Assembly: GCA_003427395.1 (NCBI GenBank)
Contig: BFEA01000312.1
Span: forward strand, 81,781 to 129,706
From: Chara braunii
Lineage: Eukaryota > Streptophyta > Charophyceae > Charales > Characeae
Reading direction: 5' to 3'
Length of the DNA: 47,926 bases
The notes below the pieces were generated by a model that saw only the letters and a program-made list of their open reading frames with translations, was not told the origin of the DNA and did not search any database. Shown here one piece after another: positions 19,208 to 29,429 of the stretch (position 1 is the stretch's first letter; each line of letters begins with the position of its first letter). The position numbers and the translations under genes were made by a program.

Positions 19208-19985
19208 ATGGCAGGTAATGTGAATGTTCACTTTCTTATTGATGAGTTTCCTGAGGAACTTCTGCAGGAAACAGATGACCCTCATACCACGGTTGAGCTA
19301 TCTCTACAATCCCTAACATTGATAGAGGTTACGTCTAACGAGGCTTCTACAAGTGAGTCTTCACTAGAGGAGAATTTTACTCCTCGGAACTCTTTCGAAT
19401 TAGTAGAATCTCCTTCTAGTGAACCGGCTCACTTCCTGGTCAATATAATGTCATTTGATGGCGACCTACCTCCAGAACTCGTTATGGAGCCCAGTGTCGT
19501 GCTTAGGGAAGTGAGAAACCTTCAAGCACACTTGACGCCCCAAATGATAGTAAAAAAAAAAAAAAAAAAGTTGAGGAGTCTCTGATTAATATCCTTGATG
19601 ACCCGCAACCAGAACCTCCACATAAGAAGAATGAACAAGGAAAGAAGAGGAAATTTATCCTCAAAAGTGAGTTGGAAGACGGGACTATGATTACTGACGT
19701 GATTACTAAAATGTTTGAAAAGACGGAAGTGACTTTGTCGTTCAAAGAAGCGATGACTCTTGCACCTAAATTGAGGGAAAAGCTAAAAAAGTTGATTGAG
19801 AAGAAGAAACTGAAAATTAATTGTTTGGGATCAACTTTTCCCAGTCAGGTGAACAGATCACTGCCAGGTTAAAAGATGAGATTTGCAACCATGGGATGTG
19901 GGCACCTGACCATTTATATTAATCAAGTGAAGATCGAGCCTTGGTGGACTCTGGGGAAGAGATGATTCTTCTTTCCCGGAGGACA
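19208..19985 (+). pseudogene. Retrotransposon gag-pol spacer and protease relic
   Basis: An acidic frame begins at 19208 and is broken at an A19 run (19551-19569). In the next frame it continues with KKRKFILKSELEDGT and VTLSFKEAMTLAPKLREKLK, the segment that precedes the aspartic protease in Ty3-like polyproteins. A third frame gives ALVDSGEEMILLSR with the protease DSG at 19947-19955. Two frameshifts and stops make it non-functional. It is probably the same element as the gag at 9996, separated from it by NUMT block A. Confidence 0.6.
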
Positions 19986-20420
19986 ATGGAGTTCCGGTGA
20001 CAACAACAATAGTGTTGGCCACAGCGGGAGTTTCAGTGAATTCCGTTCAGTGTTCGGTGAATTCAACCCAGTGTTGGTAAGCTCAGATCAACTTGAGTGA
20101 ATTTAATTATCAATTCCAGTAAATCCACATTCAGTGGGCTCGATCAATGGTTTCAGTTTAATCTCAGCAGGTCCCGTTCTCAGGGGACATAACGCTGGTC
20201 ACAGCGGGCAGTTCCGGTGACGGCAGCGGCAGTGCTGGCCATAGCGGGAGGTCCCAATGGTAGCAGCGACGAAGCTGGTCACAGCGAACAGTTCCGGTGA
20301 CAACAGCGATAGTGCTGGCCACAGCGGGAGGTCCCGGTGGTAACAGCCAGGGTGTTGGTCACAGCAGAAAATCCCGATGACAATAACAAAGTGCTGGTCA
20401 TAGCGGGTTTTCGTGGTGAC
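19985..20420. repeat. ~40-bp minisatellite
   Basis: Units of the form GCTGG(T/C)CA(C/T)AGCGGG plus about 25 bp recur near 20190, 20234, 20274, 20314, 20353 and 20393. An outlying unit lies near 20000. Spacing is 39-44 bp. Confidence 0.85.
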
Positions 20421-21200
20421 ATCAGTAACAATTTATGTCATGACAGTAGCTCTTGGTGACGCCATTGTTCAACAGGACTGATCTGATAATAAGTGAGCAG
20501 TTTTAAAATTAGCAAGTATGTGAGTACTGCAGACTCAAAGGAAGATTTTCTTGAGCATTGACGGATATGTTGAGTAGCAGACTCAGGACTTGAGTACAGT
20601 CATAAGATGCAAGCCGCAACAGACCTCCTCTTGAGTACAGGTCAGCATCAAGCGGAACCGTTCAAGTTCCACTTGACATCATATTAACCATTGTCTGATA
20701 TCTGAGTATGATATCATCTTCAGAGAGACGAGAGAGAGTTGACTATAGTGACAATGGTTCTATGTTTATCTGTTCGTTTGTGGCCTTGATGCGATAAAGA
20801 GTTCTCCTCTTCTCTCACATGATCATCAATCTTGTCTTTGCCTTCAGTCAATCAGTCTTGCTTCTTGCATTGTCCTTGCTTGATGATTTTCTTTGATGAT
20901 TCATTCATAGTTCTCAAAATTAGAAAATTGGTAAAATTGATGCATTCATGGCATATCAGAATTTATGATTATTTATTACATGGTTTTTTGCTGTTCCGAA
21001 TTAAAATAAAAGATTTCTAAGACCGAGGACCGACAATGACCATAATTGAAAGGTCTCGCTCGAAGCCGGATGCACACAACAGAACCGACAAAATCCTGTG
21101 TGACAGCCTGTTGACTTTCTGGTCGCCTGAAGAGGCCCGATTAGAAAAAAGTCCGACAACGCGCGCAACATTCAGACACAGGTCGGCCCGAATGCTCCTG
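20420..21200. other. Non-coding flank
   Basis: No gene seen. Contains TTGAGTA(C/G)AG(A/G) words (20570-20660) and AT-rich DNA. It may include the 5' flank of the locus that follows. Confidence 0.4.
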
Positions 21201-21214
21201 GGAACACGTCTGGC

Positions 21215-22590
21215 TTGCATTCTCCAGATGCAGGGACTCACCGGGTCGGTACTCCAAAAATCCTCAAGTTCGTCTGCCAGGGTGACGTGTATTCGCTTCG
21301 AGATGAGGCGAGAAGAGAATCCGGCAGATCAGGGCAAGAAGTTGGAGGGAATGAGGCTGAAGGGATGGGCATTGTGCGCGACAACTCTGGCGGGGAGCCG
21401 ACTGCTTCGGAGAAGAAGCGGGAACGACAAAAGACGGTGCGAGAAGAGGTGGCGGAACAAACCCGAGGCATGAAGAGGATGAAAGGACACTCGGAGCCGA
21501 TGGTTGGCGGGGATGAAGGTGACGTCGGAGAACGTGCCTGGGGAAAGAGGACGCCAGGCATGCGTGGCGGACAAGAACAAGGAGTCGAAAAGAGGCAGTC
21601 GAAGCAAGAGGGTGCAACAACAAGTAAGAAAACGAAGAGGCCCGCCGGTTTGACCATCCGCGAAGGACAAGCTATGGGTGAAGGAGATTCGTCTCGTCTA
21701 GGCATTGCCTCCACGAGAGAACCTTCAGAGAAATCGAAAAGGAAATTGGCAGCTGAAAAAGGGGATGGCCAGAAGAAACCTCGGAGGAGGAAGACTATTG
21801 AGGGGACGAGTGGTGGCGAAAGGGCGGTCGGTAGGCAGTACGACGAAGCGGCAACGTTTTGGCTCGAATACGAGCGGAACGATGACGGTGAGATCATGGA
21901 GAAGGAGCTCCCCATTCAACTGCTCATCGACCCTAGGAAGGTCTGCGACATCCCGCCGTGGGAAAGATATTACAATCACCGCAATCTCACTCGCGATGGT
22001 GTGGAGGACATCAAGGGTATGATGGTAAGGCAGTTCCACGAGGAAAAGGGTAAGATCTGGACGAAAAACCCTTCGGTTCTGGCACCCATCTACAAGCCGG
22101 TGACGCATAAGCCGGAGAGAGCTGAGAGGGTTCACAAGAATGTCTTCAAGCCAGAGGACAAGGACAAGTACTTCTATTACCCTGTCAACGGACAACACAC
22201 CGTGGCTGCTGTGAAGGACTTGGCCGGCTAGCCAATATTCGAATTGTGGAAGATGCACTCGTGGCCGACGAGAGTCGTGTGGTTCTCCAACGAAGACTTT
22301 GGGGGGTATTTGCAGGTTAGTCTCATGGAGAACACACGACACAAGATGTCTAAGCAGCGTGCGCAGAAGGTCGCTTTCGAGAACATGCAGGAGGCATGGC
22401 ACCATCAAGGAAGACCGGTGGCCATTCAAGGAAACCCTTCCGGTAAGGAAGCCAAAAACTAAGCGTTTTTCGAATTCCAAAAGTTGCTTTTGGGAAAGAG
22501 TCCGAACGACGCTCACTGGACAATGGCACGTAAAGCGACAACGCTCGCCGAGAAGGACCACGTCGCTGCCATTGGCAATGCATCGAGGCA
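21215..22590 (+). pseudogene. ParB-like domain region of multi-domain locus
   Basis: One frame runs from about 21215. Residues 1-200 are Lys/Arg/Gly/Glu-rich, probably disordered and nuclear, with basic clusters such as KSKRKLAAEKGDGQKKPRRR. Residues 225-338 form a folded domain (PIQLLIDPRKVCDIPPWER; NLTRDGVEDIKGMM; then YYPVNGQHTVAAVKDL). NGQHTVAA resembles the (D/N)GQHRxxA signature of ParB/Srx nucleotide-binding domains, and the preceding I-x-P...L-x-x-x-x-V-x-x-I pattern fits the start of a ParB core. The frame passes a TAG at 22229-22231, continues as LWKMHSWPTRVVWFSNEDF, passes a TAA at 22460-22462, continues KLLLGKSPNDAHWTMARKA, and ends at a TGA at 22590. A one-base shift then restores the frame of the next entry. 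The start codon is uncertain. Confidence 0.55.
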
Positions 22591-24297
22591 ATGAATGTCC
22601 CTCGTGACGCCAGTGAGGAGGTTTTTCGCAAAGGCATGGAGTTCTACGATAAATGGGCCGAAGGAAAGTTGTTGGGCGGAGACGGGAAGACGCCCCTGTC
22701 GAAGCCGGGCAAATACATGCCAGACAAATCTCCGGGTCTTCACGCGATTCCGAAAATGGGCGCGAAAGGGGCGGCTGGTGAAACGAAGATGGGGTGGCTG
22801 CTCCGGGTCCCGCTACCTCCGACCAAAAAGAAAATGCAATCGGACGACAAGTTTTTCGTCGTCGTGAAGGAGCCAGACATGTTCTGTTGGCAATCTCTCG
22901 CTGACACGACCAATGCCAAAAAACTGTCGATCCTCGACGACATTCTCGCGCTTAAGGGAGTGTTCGTGCAATCGGAGGGCGGACATCTTAAACGTCAGCA
23001 TAAGCCTGGAATTAAAGACATGGTGGCGACGAGGAAAGTGGACCGCATGATGCTCCACATGTTTCACTACATCTTGTTCCTCAAATCCGAGGAGGATGCA
23101 AAGGTTTGGCGGTATAGGAGCCAGTTTTTTCGGACCGAGGAGCAGCTTCTGGCGGAGTTTGCACCGCGGGGCCTCGCGAAACGGATGTGGGTCGAACTAC
23201 GAAAGCATTTCCACGGCGCGGTGGAGTACGTCAACACTTGCAAACGGTGTCTTCTGTACGAGAAGGAGTCCCTCAACAAAACGAAGAAAATGTACGATGA
23301 TGAGAGGTTCCCTATATCTTTCGAGAAGTCCGTCCGCTCCATCTTGCGACAAACGGAGAAAGAAGTGCAAGACACAATCAGGGCCCGTGGGGATGTGAGA
23401 CACATCAAATGGCACAAGATCAACCGGGTGACCAGCCTTATTCCTTTTAGTTGTCCAGCTTCCCAGGCTCACACTCGTCTCACTGAGATCCGCGAGATTG
23501 TGCGACATTACGTGTACAACTTGTACGTCCTCGATTTGTGTGATCCCACACTCCTCTCAGATTGGCAAGAAGACGATTTTGCCTCCTTGCAAGGCATTCT
23601 CCAAACCATTTCGCCTAGGCACTGGGCACTTGTCGTCTTCTTCCCCTCTCGTTGGAAGCTCGGTTTCTTGAAAGGCATGGCCAAGCTCAGCGTTCATCAT
23701 GTCAGGACAGGGAAGTGGGTGCGTCATGCACAAAGAAAGGCCACTGTTCGGGAAGGCAATATGCTGGTCGAGGAGTATGATTGTCTGTACATGGTTTTCA
23801 ATGGCGAGAACCTGGCAGACAACACGGTCGCAGTCTTCCCGGTCAGTAGTCCATCGAAGCCTCCCCGTGCCAATGCTCCAAGTCCGACCAAACCTGTGGC
23901 GGCGACACACTCGAAAGTTGCCCGTTCATCCGACCCGTCAGGACAGGCTGTGGCCTGTTTCGACGTGGTAGACGAGGACAAGTTCCCTCGTAGCCAGTGG
24001 GAGGACAGCGACGTGACAAGTGTTCGAGGAGCTACTTACGGGGACAGGGAGCACAACCTAGCTCATCTGATTGGTCTGCTAGACAACTTTTGCAAAGTTG
24101 GACAAACTATTTTTTTCTTCGGGAAGGCGCACGCGTCTGCCGTGTGGGAGCTCCTCCGCAGCGGTCGGAACGTCGTTGCGTTAAAGGACGAGGCGAAAAA
24201 GATCGATTACCTTTGCGAGTTCGTTAAGACACGCGTGGGGAACCTTGTCCAGACCACCGGCGAACGGAACTGGGATTCCAAACGTGATATGTATTGA
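22591..24297 (+). pseudogene. Beta-class-like DNA methyltransferase domain, eroded motifs
   Basis: Longest frame in the window (568 codons). Residues 1-300 contain no family I can name (basic, helical; CKRCLLYEKE near 215). From residue 312 it reads LYVLDLCDPTLLSDW, then WALVVFFPSRWKLGFLKGM, then EEYDCLYMVFNGENL, and at 498-540 HLIGLLDNFCKVGQTIFFFG, KAHASAVWELLRSGRNVVAL and a final helix. This matches the order of beta-class amino-methyltransferases (CcrM type): motif IV (DPPY), target region, then H-P-x-Q-K-P, motif I (DPFxGxGT) and GRxxxGxE. Here DPPY is DPTL (residues 318-321), FxGxG is FFFGKA (about 508-513), and the HPTQKP-like element is absent. Activity is therefore unlikely in this copy. 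A TGA at 24295-24297 ends it, but the same frame continues as the next entry. Confidence 0.55.
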
Positions 24298-25522
24298 AAA
24301 TTGTCGGAGAAGAAAAGGACTGAGGTTTGGGAGTTCCTTTTCCAGCCAGGACCGCCTGCTCAGCCCGACCTGGAATACAACCGACGGAGGAACCTGGTGT
24401 TCCGTGTGCTGAATGGTTACCACGATGCACCCAGGGAGTCTGTCTCAACTCTCCTCAAAAGGCAAGAGCATGTTTTCTTCTTGATGACCGAACCGCCGAC
24501 CCTCGAAAACTACAAGGCGCAGTTCAACGAGGAGGACCCTTTCGACGCTGAGGACATGGAGGAGATGAGCGACTCTGAAACCTTCGATTTCGAGTCCATG
24601 CCACTTCCTCGGGTGGTTGTACAGGTTGATGATGAAGGGGAAGGTGTTCCTCGGACGGAGATATAGCACGTCCTCTGCCGGTTTGAAGCGTATATTTGAG
24701 CGCGAAACAGTCGAGGACCAATCTTCTGATGACGAGGAAGAAGAGCGAGACTATGATGCCGAACTTGGTGACAAGCTCCCTAGGGACCATGATACCTGGG
24801 AGAATGACAGGCTCTTCTTCTACGGGAAGCATCACCGGTTCACGCCGGAGGATGTTTGGGGCCACAACGTTGTCTGGCACCCCAGGAAATTCCAACCTGC
24901 TGTCAAGACTGGAAAGTGGGTCATGGCAATGAAGGAAGCCGATGGCAAGTGGACTGGCATGAACAGACAGGGAGCGGGTCCCTTTAAGAAAAAGGCGAGA
25001 GAAACTTTGGTGGAGCATTTGAGGGTTATGAACCCCGACAGGAGCCTGCCGAACGTTAATGCGTATGCAAGCCAAAAGCTAGATGAGTTGTACGCCAACA
25101 AAATGTTGGAGTTTCAAGCGCTTTTCTACGCACTGGAGACGGCACCGTCTCGTGGCATTGACTGGCGCATGCCGCAAACTCCGTCGGGTGGTCAACATCC
25201 GGGAGGCGGTAGGCGAGGTGATGGAGGAGATAGCGCAAGACCCGGTGGAGGAGGTAACGGAGGAGACGGCTTAGGATCAGGTAGTGACGAAGCAAAGGGG
25301 AAGGGGGCAGGCGAAACGTCATCGAAACCAAAGGGCTCCGGCGGAAAACGGTTCGGCGAAAAAGAGTCCGGCGGAAAGGGGTCGGGCGAAAAGGGGTCGG
25401 GCGGAAAGGGGTTGAGCGGAAAAGGGCCGTGCGAAAAGCGTAGAGCGTTCAGGAGTCACGAGTCTAGCGGAACTGAAAGCCGCTGCGAAGGGAGACAGTG
25501 CAGGACCCGGTGGAGGAGGTGA
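24298..25522 (+). pseudogene. Downstream acidic and Gly/Lys-rich region of the same locus
   Basis: The methyltransferase frame continues after the TGA for 121 codons (VWEFLFQPGPPAQPD; acidic EEDPFDAEDMEEMSDSETFD) to a TAG at 24664. An overlapping frame from about 24660 carries EDQSSDDEEEERDYDAELGD, then a compact domain (VVWHPRKFQPAVKTGKWVMA; MNRQGAGPFKKKARETLVEH; LDELYANKMLEFQALFYALE). It then enters a Gly/Ser/Lys tract (KGSGGKGSGEKG). The compact part has no recognised family. The overlap suggests either a spliced transcript or a frameshift. Confidence 0.45.
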
Positions 25523-25760
25523 CGGAGGAGACGGCTCAAGATCTGGTGGTGACGAAGCAAAGGGGAAGGGGGCAGGCGAAACGTCGTCGGAACCAAAGGG
25601 CTCCGACGAAAAATGGTCCGGCGAAAAAGGGTCCAGCGGAAAGGGGTCGGGCGGAAAGGGGCTGGGCGGAAAAGGGTCGGGCGGAAACCGTACAGCGTTC
25701 GGAAGTCACGAGTCTAGCGGAACTGAAAGCCGTTGCGAAGGGAGTCGAGACTCGGGCATG
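25241..25760. repeat. 265-bp tandem duplication in coding DNA
   Basis: CCCGGTGGAGGAGGT(A/G)ACGG starts at 25241 and 25506. Both units run through the GGCGGAAAGGGGTCGGGC micro-repeat. The period is not a multiple of three, so the second unit is read in a new frame that continues into the next segment. Confidence 0.85.
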
Positions 25761-26438
25761 CGAGACAAGGCGGCCCTGAGGTCTTATCGAGTGCGAGTAC
25801 ATTCGCACTTGTCTGCGAGGACTTTGTTTCACGACGCCGACAAGCGCAAAGTGCTGGAGGGGCCCGCTGCAGGAGTGTTGGGGAGCAGGCCTAGCGAGTA
25901 TGATCGTTACGCTTCGGAGGGTGCTTCCATTGATTTCGAGAGCAAGAATGCAGCGGATCCGGGGGAAGAGGAGCGGTCACAGGACACACATGTTGTGCAC
26001 CGGAAAGAGGTGACTCAACACTCTCCGCCTAGCAGAGTGTCGGATGATCTCGACGCAGGAGTGTTGGAGACTGGGCCTAGCGGCCATCTAAGTCATCCTT
26101 CGGAGGTGGTGTCCGTCGACTTAGAGAGCAAGAGTGCACCACCTCGAGGAAAAGGGGACCTCTCACAAGAAGCGCATGCTGCGCAGCGGGAAGAGGAAAC
26201 TCAACATTGGCCGCCTCACGACGTGCGGGAGGGGCTCGATGCAGGAGTGTTTTTGAGACCGATGCTAGCGAGCATGATTGTCATGCTTCGACAGGGCGCG
26301 TCCGTCAATGTTGAGAGCAAGAGTGCAACAGCTTTGGGGGAAGAGGACCTCTTACAAGAAGCGCATGCTGTGCAGCCGGAAGTCGGGTCGGGCGGAGGTG
26401 AAAGCCACTGCGAAGGGAGTCGAGATTCCAACACGTGA
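25506..26438 (+). pseudogene. Repeat-bearing linker upstream of Ulp1 domain
   Basis: In the frame set by the second 265-bp unit the sequence reads a Gly/Ser/Lys tract, then TAFGSHESSGTESRCEGSRD and three tandem repeats of about 62 aa. Each repeat has an AGVL..-PS start, a (I/V)(D/N)(F/V/L)ESK(N/S)A core, a GEE(E/D)..Q(D/E)(T/A)HAV block and a SD.LDAG end. At DNA level the unit is 186 bp (GCAGGAGTGTT at 25869, 26055 and 26241). It stops at a TGA at 26436-26438. A related partial unit follows in another frame near 26636. Probably a disordered spacer. No enzyme motif is present. Confidence 0.5.
25869..26400. repeat. 186-bp coding tandem repeat (three units)
   Basis: Unit starts at 25869, 26055 and 26241, with an exact period of 186 bp. 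The units keep frame but have diverged in sequence. Confidence 0.85.
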
Positions 26439-27547
26439 GACGAGGCCGCCCTGGGTCTTATGAAGTGCAAGCAGATTCGCAATTGTCTGCAAGAACTTCG
26501 TTTCATGACGTTGAGGACAGTCCTCGCCGCAGTGCGCATTACGCTTGTTCTATTCAGGACGACACCTTGCTCGTGCTCCTCTTGGAAGAGGGTGAACATT
26601 TACAGCGTGCAGCGACATCTGTTCAGGGGCCCACTGTAGGAGTGTTGGAGACAGAGGCTAGCGAGTGCGAAGGTCATGCTTTGGAGGAGACGCATGTTGT
26701 GCAGCGGGATGAAGAGTTTCGCGAAGGCTTGTCTGGAAATGCCATCAGCATCGGGGACACTGGTGGTTTAAGCGGCTCCTCACACTTGTTCTTGGGTGTT
26801 TGTGCAGTTGCGGCTACATCATCTTTTCGTGTGATGTTGCCTGCTGAGGAGCTTAGCGGTGCAGACTTGAGAATGTTGCAGGAGGTCTGCGGGGATTTCA
26901 GCAACGGCCACGAGGTGGTTTTCTCAATTCGCAAAGGGACCAGTTCTATTGTGTTGAGAAGGAAAAATCTTCAGACTCTTGTTCAGTGGGGATGGCTTTG
27001 CGACGAGGTGGTGGAATCCTATTTGGCCTTGGTTGGCTATGCTACGTTGCCGAGGTGTCCCTCTGTTTATATTTTCAGTCCGTTTTTCTATACGAAGCTC
27101 GTCGACGAGTGATGTCGACATGATAGGGTTGTGAGGTGGACAAAAGATGTCAATGTTTTTTCGTACAATATGCTAATCATTCCTGTTCATAAAAATTGAG
27201 TGCACTGGACCCTTTTATGCGTTCGCGAAGGAGGGTTGGAGTAGTACGACTCCCTCCTTCAAGACGATGACGGTTTTTCTTCCGGTGTGCTTGCGAACTT
27301 CACAAAATACCTCTGTGACGCAGCAGTTCGTCAATTTGGTCAACACACAAAACTGGATATGTCGGAGCCCAAAATGGTTATTCATGGTGTCCCTCAACAG
27401 TCGGACGGGTCGAGCTGCGGTGTTTTCATGCTCGCCTTCGCTTCCTTCCTGGCACGCGGTCATTCACCTCCATTTCCGATAGGTCAAAGCGGCATTCCGA
27501 ACATCAGGCTGAGGATGGCCGTGGACATAATCCAAGGCTCAGATTAA
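26435..27547 (+). pseudogene. C48 (Ulp1/SENP-like) cysteine protease domain
   Basis: The frame 26435-27112 ends with the N-terminal half of a Ulp1 fold: LVQWGWLCDEVVESYLALVG and VYIFSPFFYTKLVDE. The same frame continues past a TGA at 27110-27112 with VRWTKDVNVFSYNMLIIPVH, a TGA at 27197-27199, HWTLLCVREGG (catalytic His at 27203-27205), a TAG at 27242-27244, YDSL (catalytic Asp at 27248-27250), then GVPQQSDGSSCGVFMLAFAS with the oxyanion Gln near 27395-27400 and the nucleophile Cys at 27416-27418. It ends at 27547. All expected catalytic residues are therefore legible although three stops break the frame. Ulp1-like domains process SUMO in cells and are often carried by plant MULE and other DNA transposons. 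Here it is the last domain of the locus starting at 21215. Confidence 0.75.
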
Positions 27548-27626
27548 TATCCCTGTTTTAAAAATGCGCAACGTTTTTTATTCGCAAGGCCATAAACAAA
27601 AGTGTGAATCTATTCTCACTTAGTCT

Positions 27627-27665
27627 AACAGTCGGGCGGCTCGAGCTGTGGTGTTGTTTTGATGA
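27627..27665 (+). pseudogene. Second Ulp1 active-site remnant
   Basis: CAGTCGGGCGGCTCGAGCTG followed by TGGTGTTGTTTTGATG repeats the QSDGSSCGVF coding segment of 27398-27430 (here QSGGSSCGVVLM), about 230 bp downstream. It is flanked by unrelated sequence, so only a scrap of a duplicated 3' end remains. Confidence 0.6.
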
Positions 27666-27689
27666 GGTAGAGCATTGCAGTGGACGTAT

Positions 27690-28095
27690 CTATCAAGTGC
27701 ACACTTAGATGTCGACGTGAATATCCCAACCTCGTGGTGCAGTATTTTTAAGGCTTCTTCATTTTGACGAACCTGACAACATTACACGTGGGATTGTCTT
27801 TGACTTTCTTGGTTTTTTTGTTTTCCCGATGCAAATGACGTGGCCTCTTGCACCCTGTTTTTTAGGACCCCGCCAGCGTCGTGCTGCCTTCGTTTGTTGT
27901 CAGGTTATTCTCCTTATTTCCTGCTACATGGTGCAGTATCTTTTAAGTAGACGTTTAGATATCGGATGTGAATATCCCACCTTCGTGCTGCCTTTGTTTG
28001 TTTTCGGATTATTCTCCTTATTTCCTGCACGACCGCGGCAGCGTCGTGTTGCCTTTATTCGTTTCCAGGTTGTGCTCCTGTGTTACTCATGGGAA
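27690..28095. repeat. Diverged tandem repeats after the Ulp1 region
   Basis: TCGTG(C/T)TGCCTT(C/T)GTTTGTT...TTATTCTCCTTATTTCCTGC recurs near 27876 and 27981, with a third partial copy near 28045. GTGAATATCCCA(A/C)CTTCGTG recurs at about 27718 and 27968. No gene. Confidence 0.7.
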
Positions 28096-28164
28096 ATCTT
28101 TATCCTCTTGTGGACATTCTTTACACTCATGCTCGTAGGACTGGATACTCTGCTTCATTTAGAA

Positions 28165-28305
28165 GATAGTGGTGAAAGACATCAGTGATTTCTTCTTGGT
28201 CGCCAAATTGTTTCGTGCTTGTCTCAAAGTTCATTTACCACGATGTTGGTGAAAAATATCAATGATTACTTCTTGGTCGCCAAATTCTTTCGTGCTTGTT
28301 TCTTT
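28165..28305. repeat. ~70-bp tandem repeat
   Basis: TTCTTGGTCGCCAAATT(G/C)TTTCGTGCTTGT occurs twice with matching upstream GGTGAAAGACATCAGTGA / GGTGAAAAATATCAATGA. The following stretch 28305-29430 is a C-rich tract and AT-rich DNA with no supported gene. Confidence 0.75.
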
Positions 28306-29429
28306 CTTACGCGAGACTTTACGGTCTGAAAGACCCTCCCCCCTCCCCCCAACCCCCACCCCCCTTCTCCGCGTACTGCCCCATTTTTTCGGTTTACCCC
28401 CTCTGTTGTGCCCTCGTCCCCGCAAACACCCTCCTTGTCTCCAATGAATGTTGACTATTGTTCCCATGTGACAATTGTCAACTTATTCGCAATTCGAAAA
28501 TCAATTATCGCCAGATTGTATGTGTGTTTGACTTTGTTTTATGAACTTCACAAAATTTAGTGGTACAGTAAATGATCACCAATTTTTTTATCGCCAGAAT
28601 ACATGTCGTAGTCTTCACCGAAAGCTTATTGTTGCTTCCATATGACAAATGCGAACATATTCCCAATTTAGAAGCTATAAATTTGTGATAAGACTGTTCA
28701 TATCTACAAATTTTCCAGAATGATTATTTTTTGTGTTGTACCAAAATTTTGTTCATAGCTGCAAGTTCACCAGAAATAATCATCAACTATGTTATCGCCA
28801 GAATGTGTGTGTGCTTGACCCCTGTGCTTCAACCTTATTTGTCGCTCAAGGATCGATATGAGGCATTCACCGAAATGGATGATTGTCCAAAATTGTTACC
28901 TTCTGCGTTGTCACCGGAAGACTGATCATTTATGCAAGTTCGCAACAAATGATATTTTGCCTCAATGATTATTCTCTGTCTTATCGAAAAAAAATGATAC
29001 ATCGTGAAAAAGATTATCCTTTGTGTCATGATTTGCCAATAGTGAAATTGGCTCCTCCATCTTTGCTGGCATCCATTTCTACCCCGCTTAAACCACCACT
29101 CTGTCCGACGTCAAGAAAACGGTAGCACAGGTTCATTAGGGCTGCCCATGGTATAGATTATAAAACTGGCAGGAGGGCAGAATTAAAAATATGGCAAATC
29201 GTTTCCACGATCTACTTCGTGGTTCGAATGATTATCAATTAAAAAAAAAAAAAACAAAGAAAAGATCACGAGCAAATCTACTGGCCCTCCAATTTTGGGG
29301 GCCTGTGACGCATTCTTCGAAGTGCGAAAAACCAGTGAAGTTGTACAACTTTCCCTGTTGGCCCGCTAATGGCATTGTAGCAGACCTCGAACGTGCCCCA
29401 AATCGGCGCAACGGTTAATTGGAGGTCTA

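Noticed and set aside
21238-21915. 225-codon Ser/Pro-rich - strand frame
   Set aside because: Mirror of the Lys/Arg/Gly-rich + strand segment.
21725-22591. 288-codon open frame on the - strand
   Set aside because: Antisense shadow of the ParB-like coding strand. It has no recognisable domain, while the + strand frame does.
22229-27244. Alternative nuclear genetic code (stop reassignment)
   Set aside because: TAG, TAA and TGA all interrupt the same locus together with frameshifts, which fits decay better than recoding.
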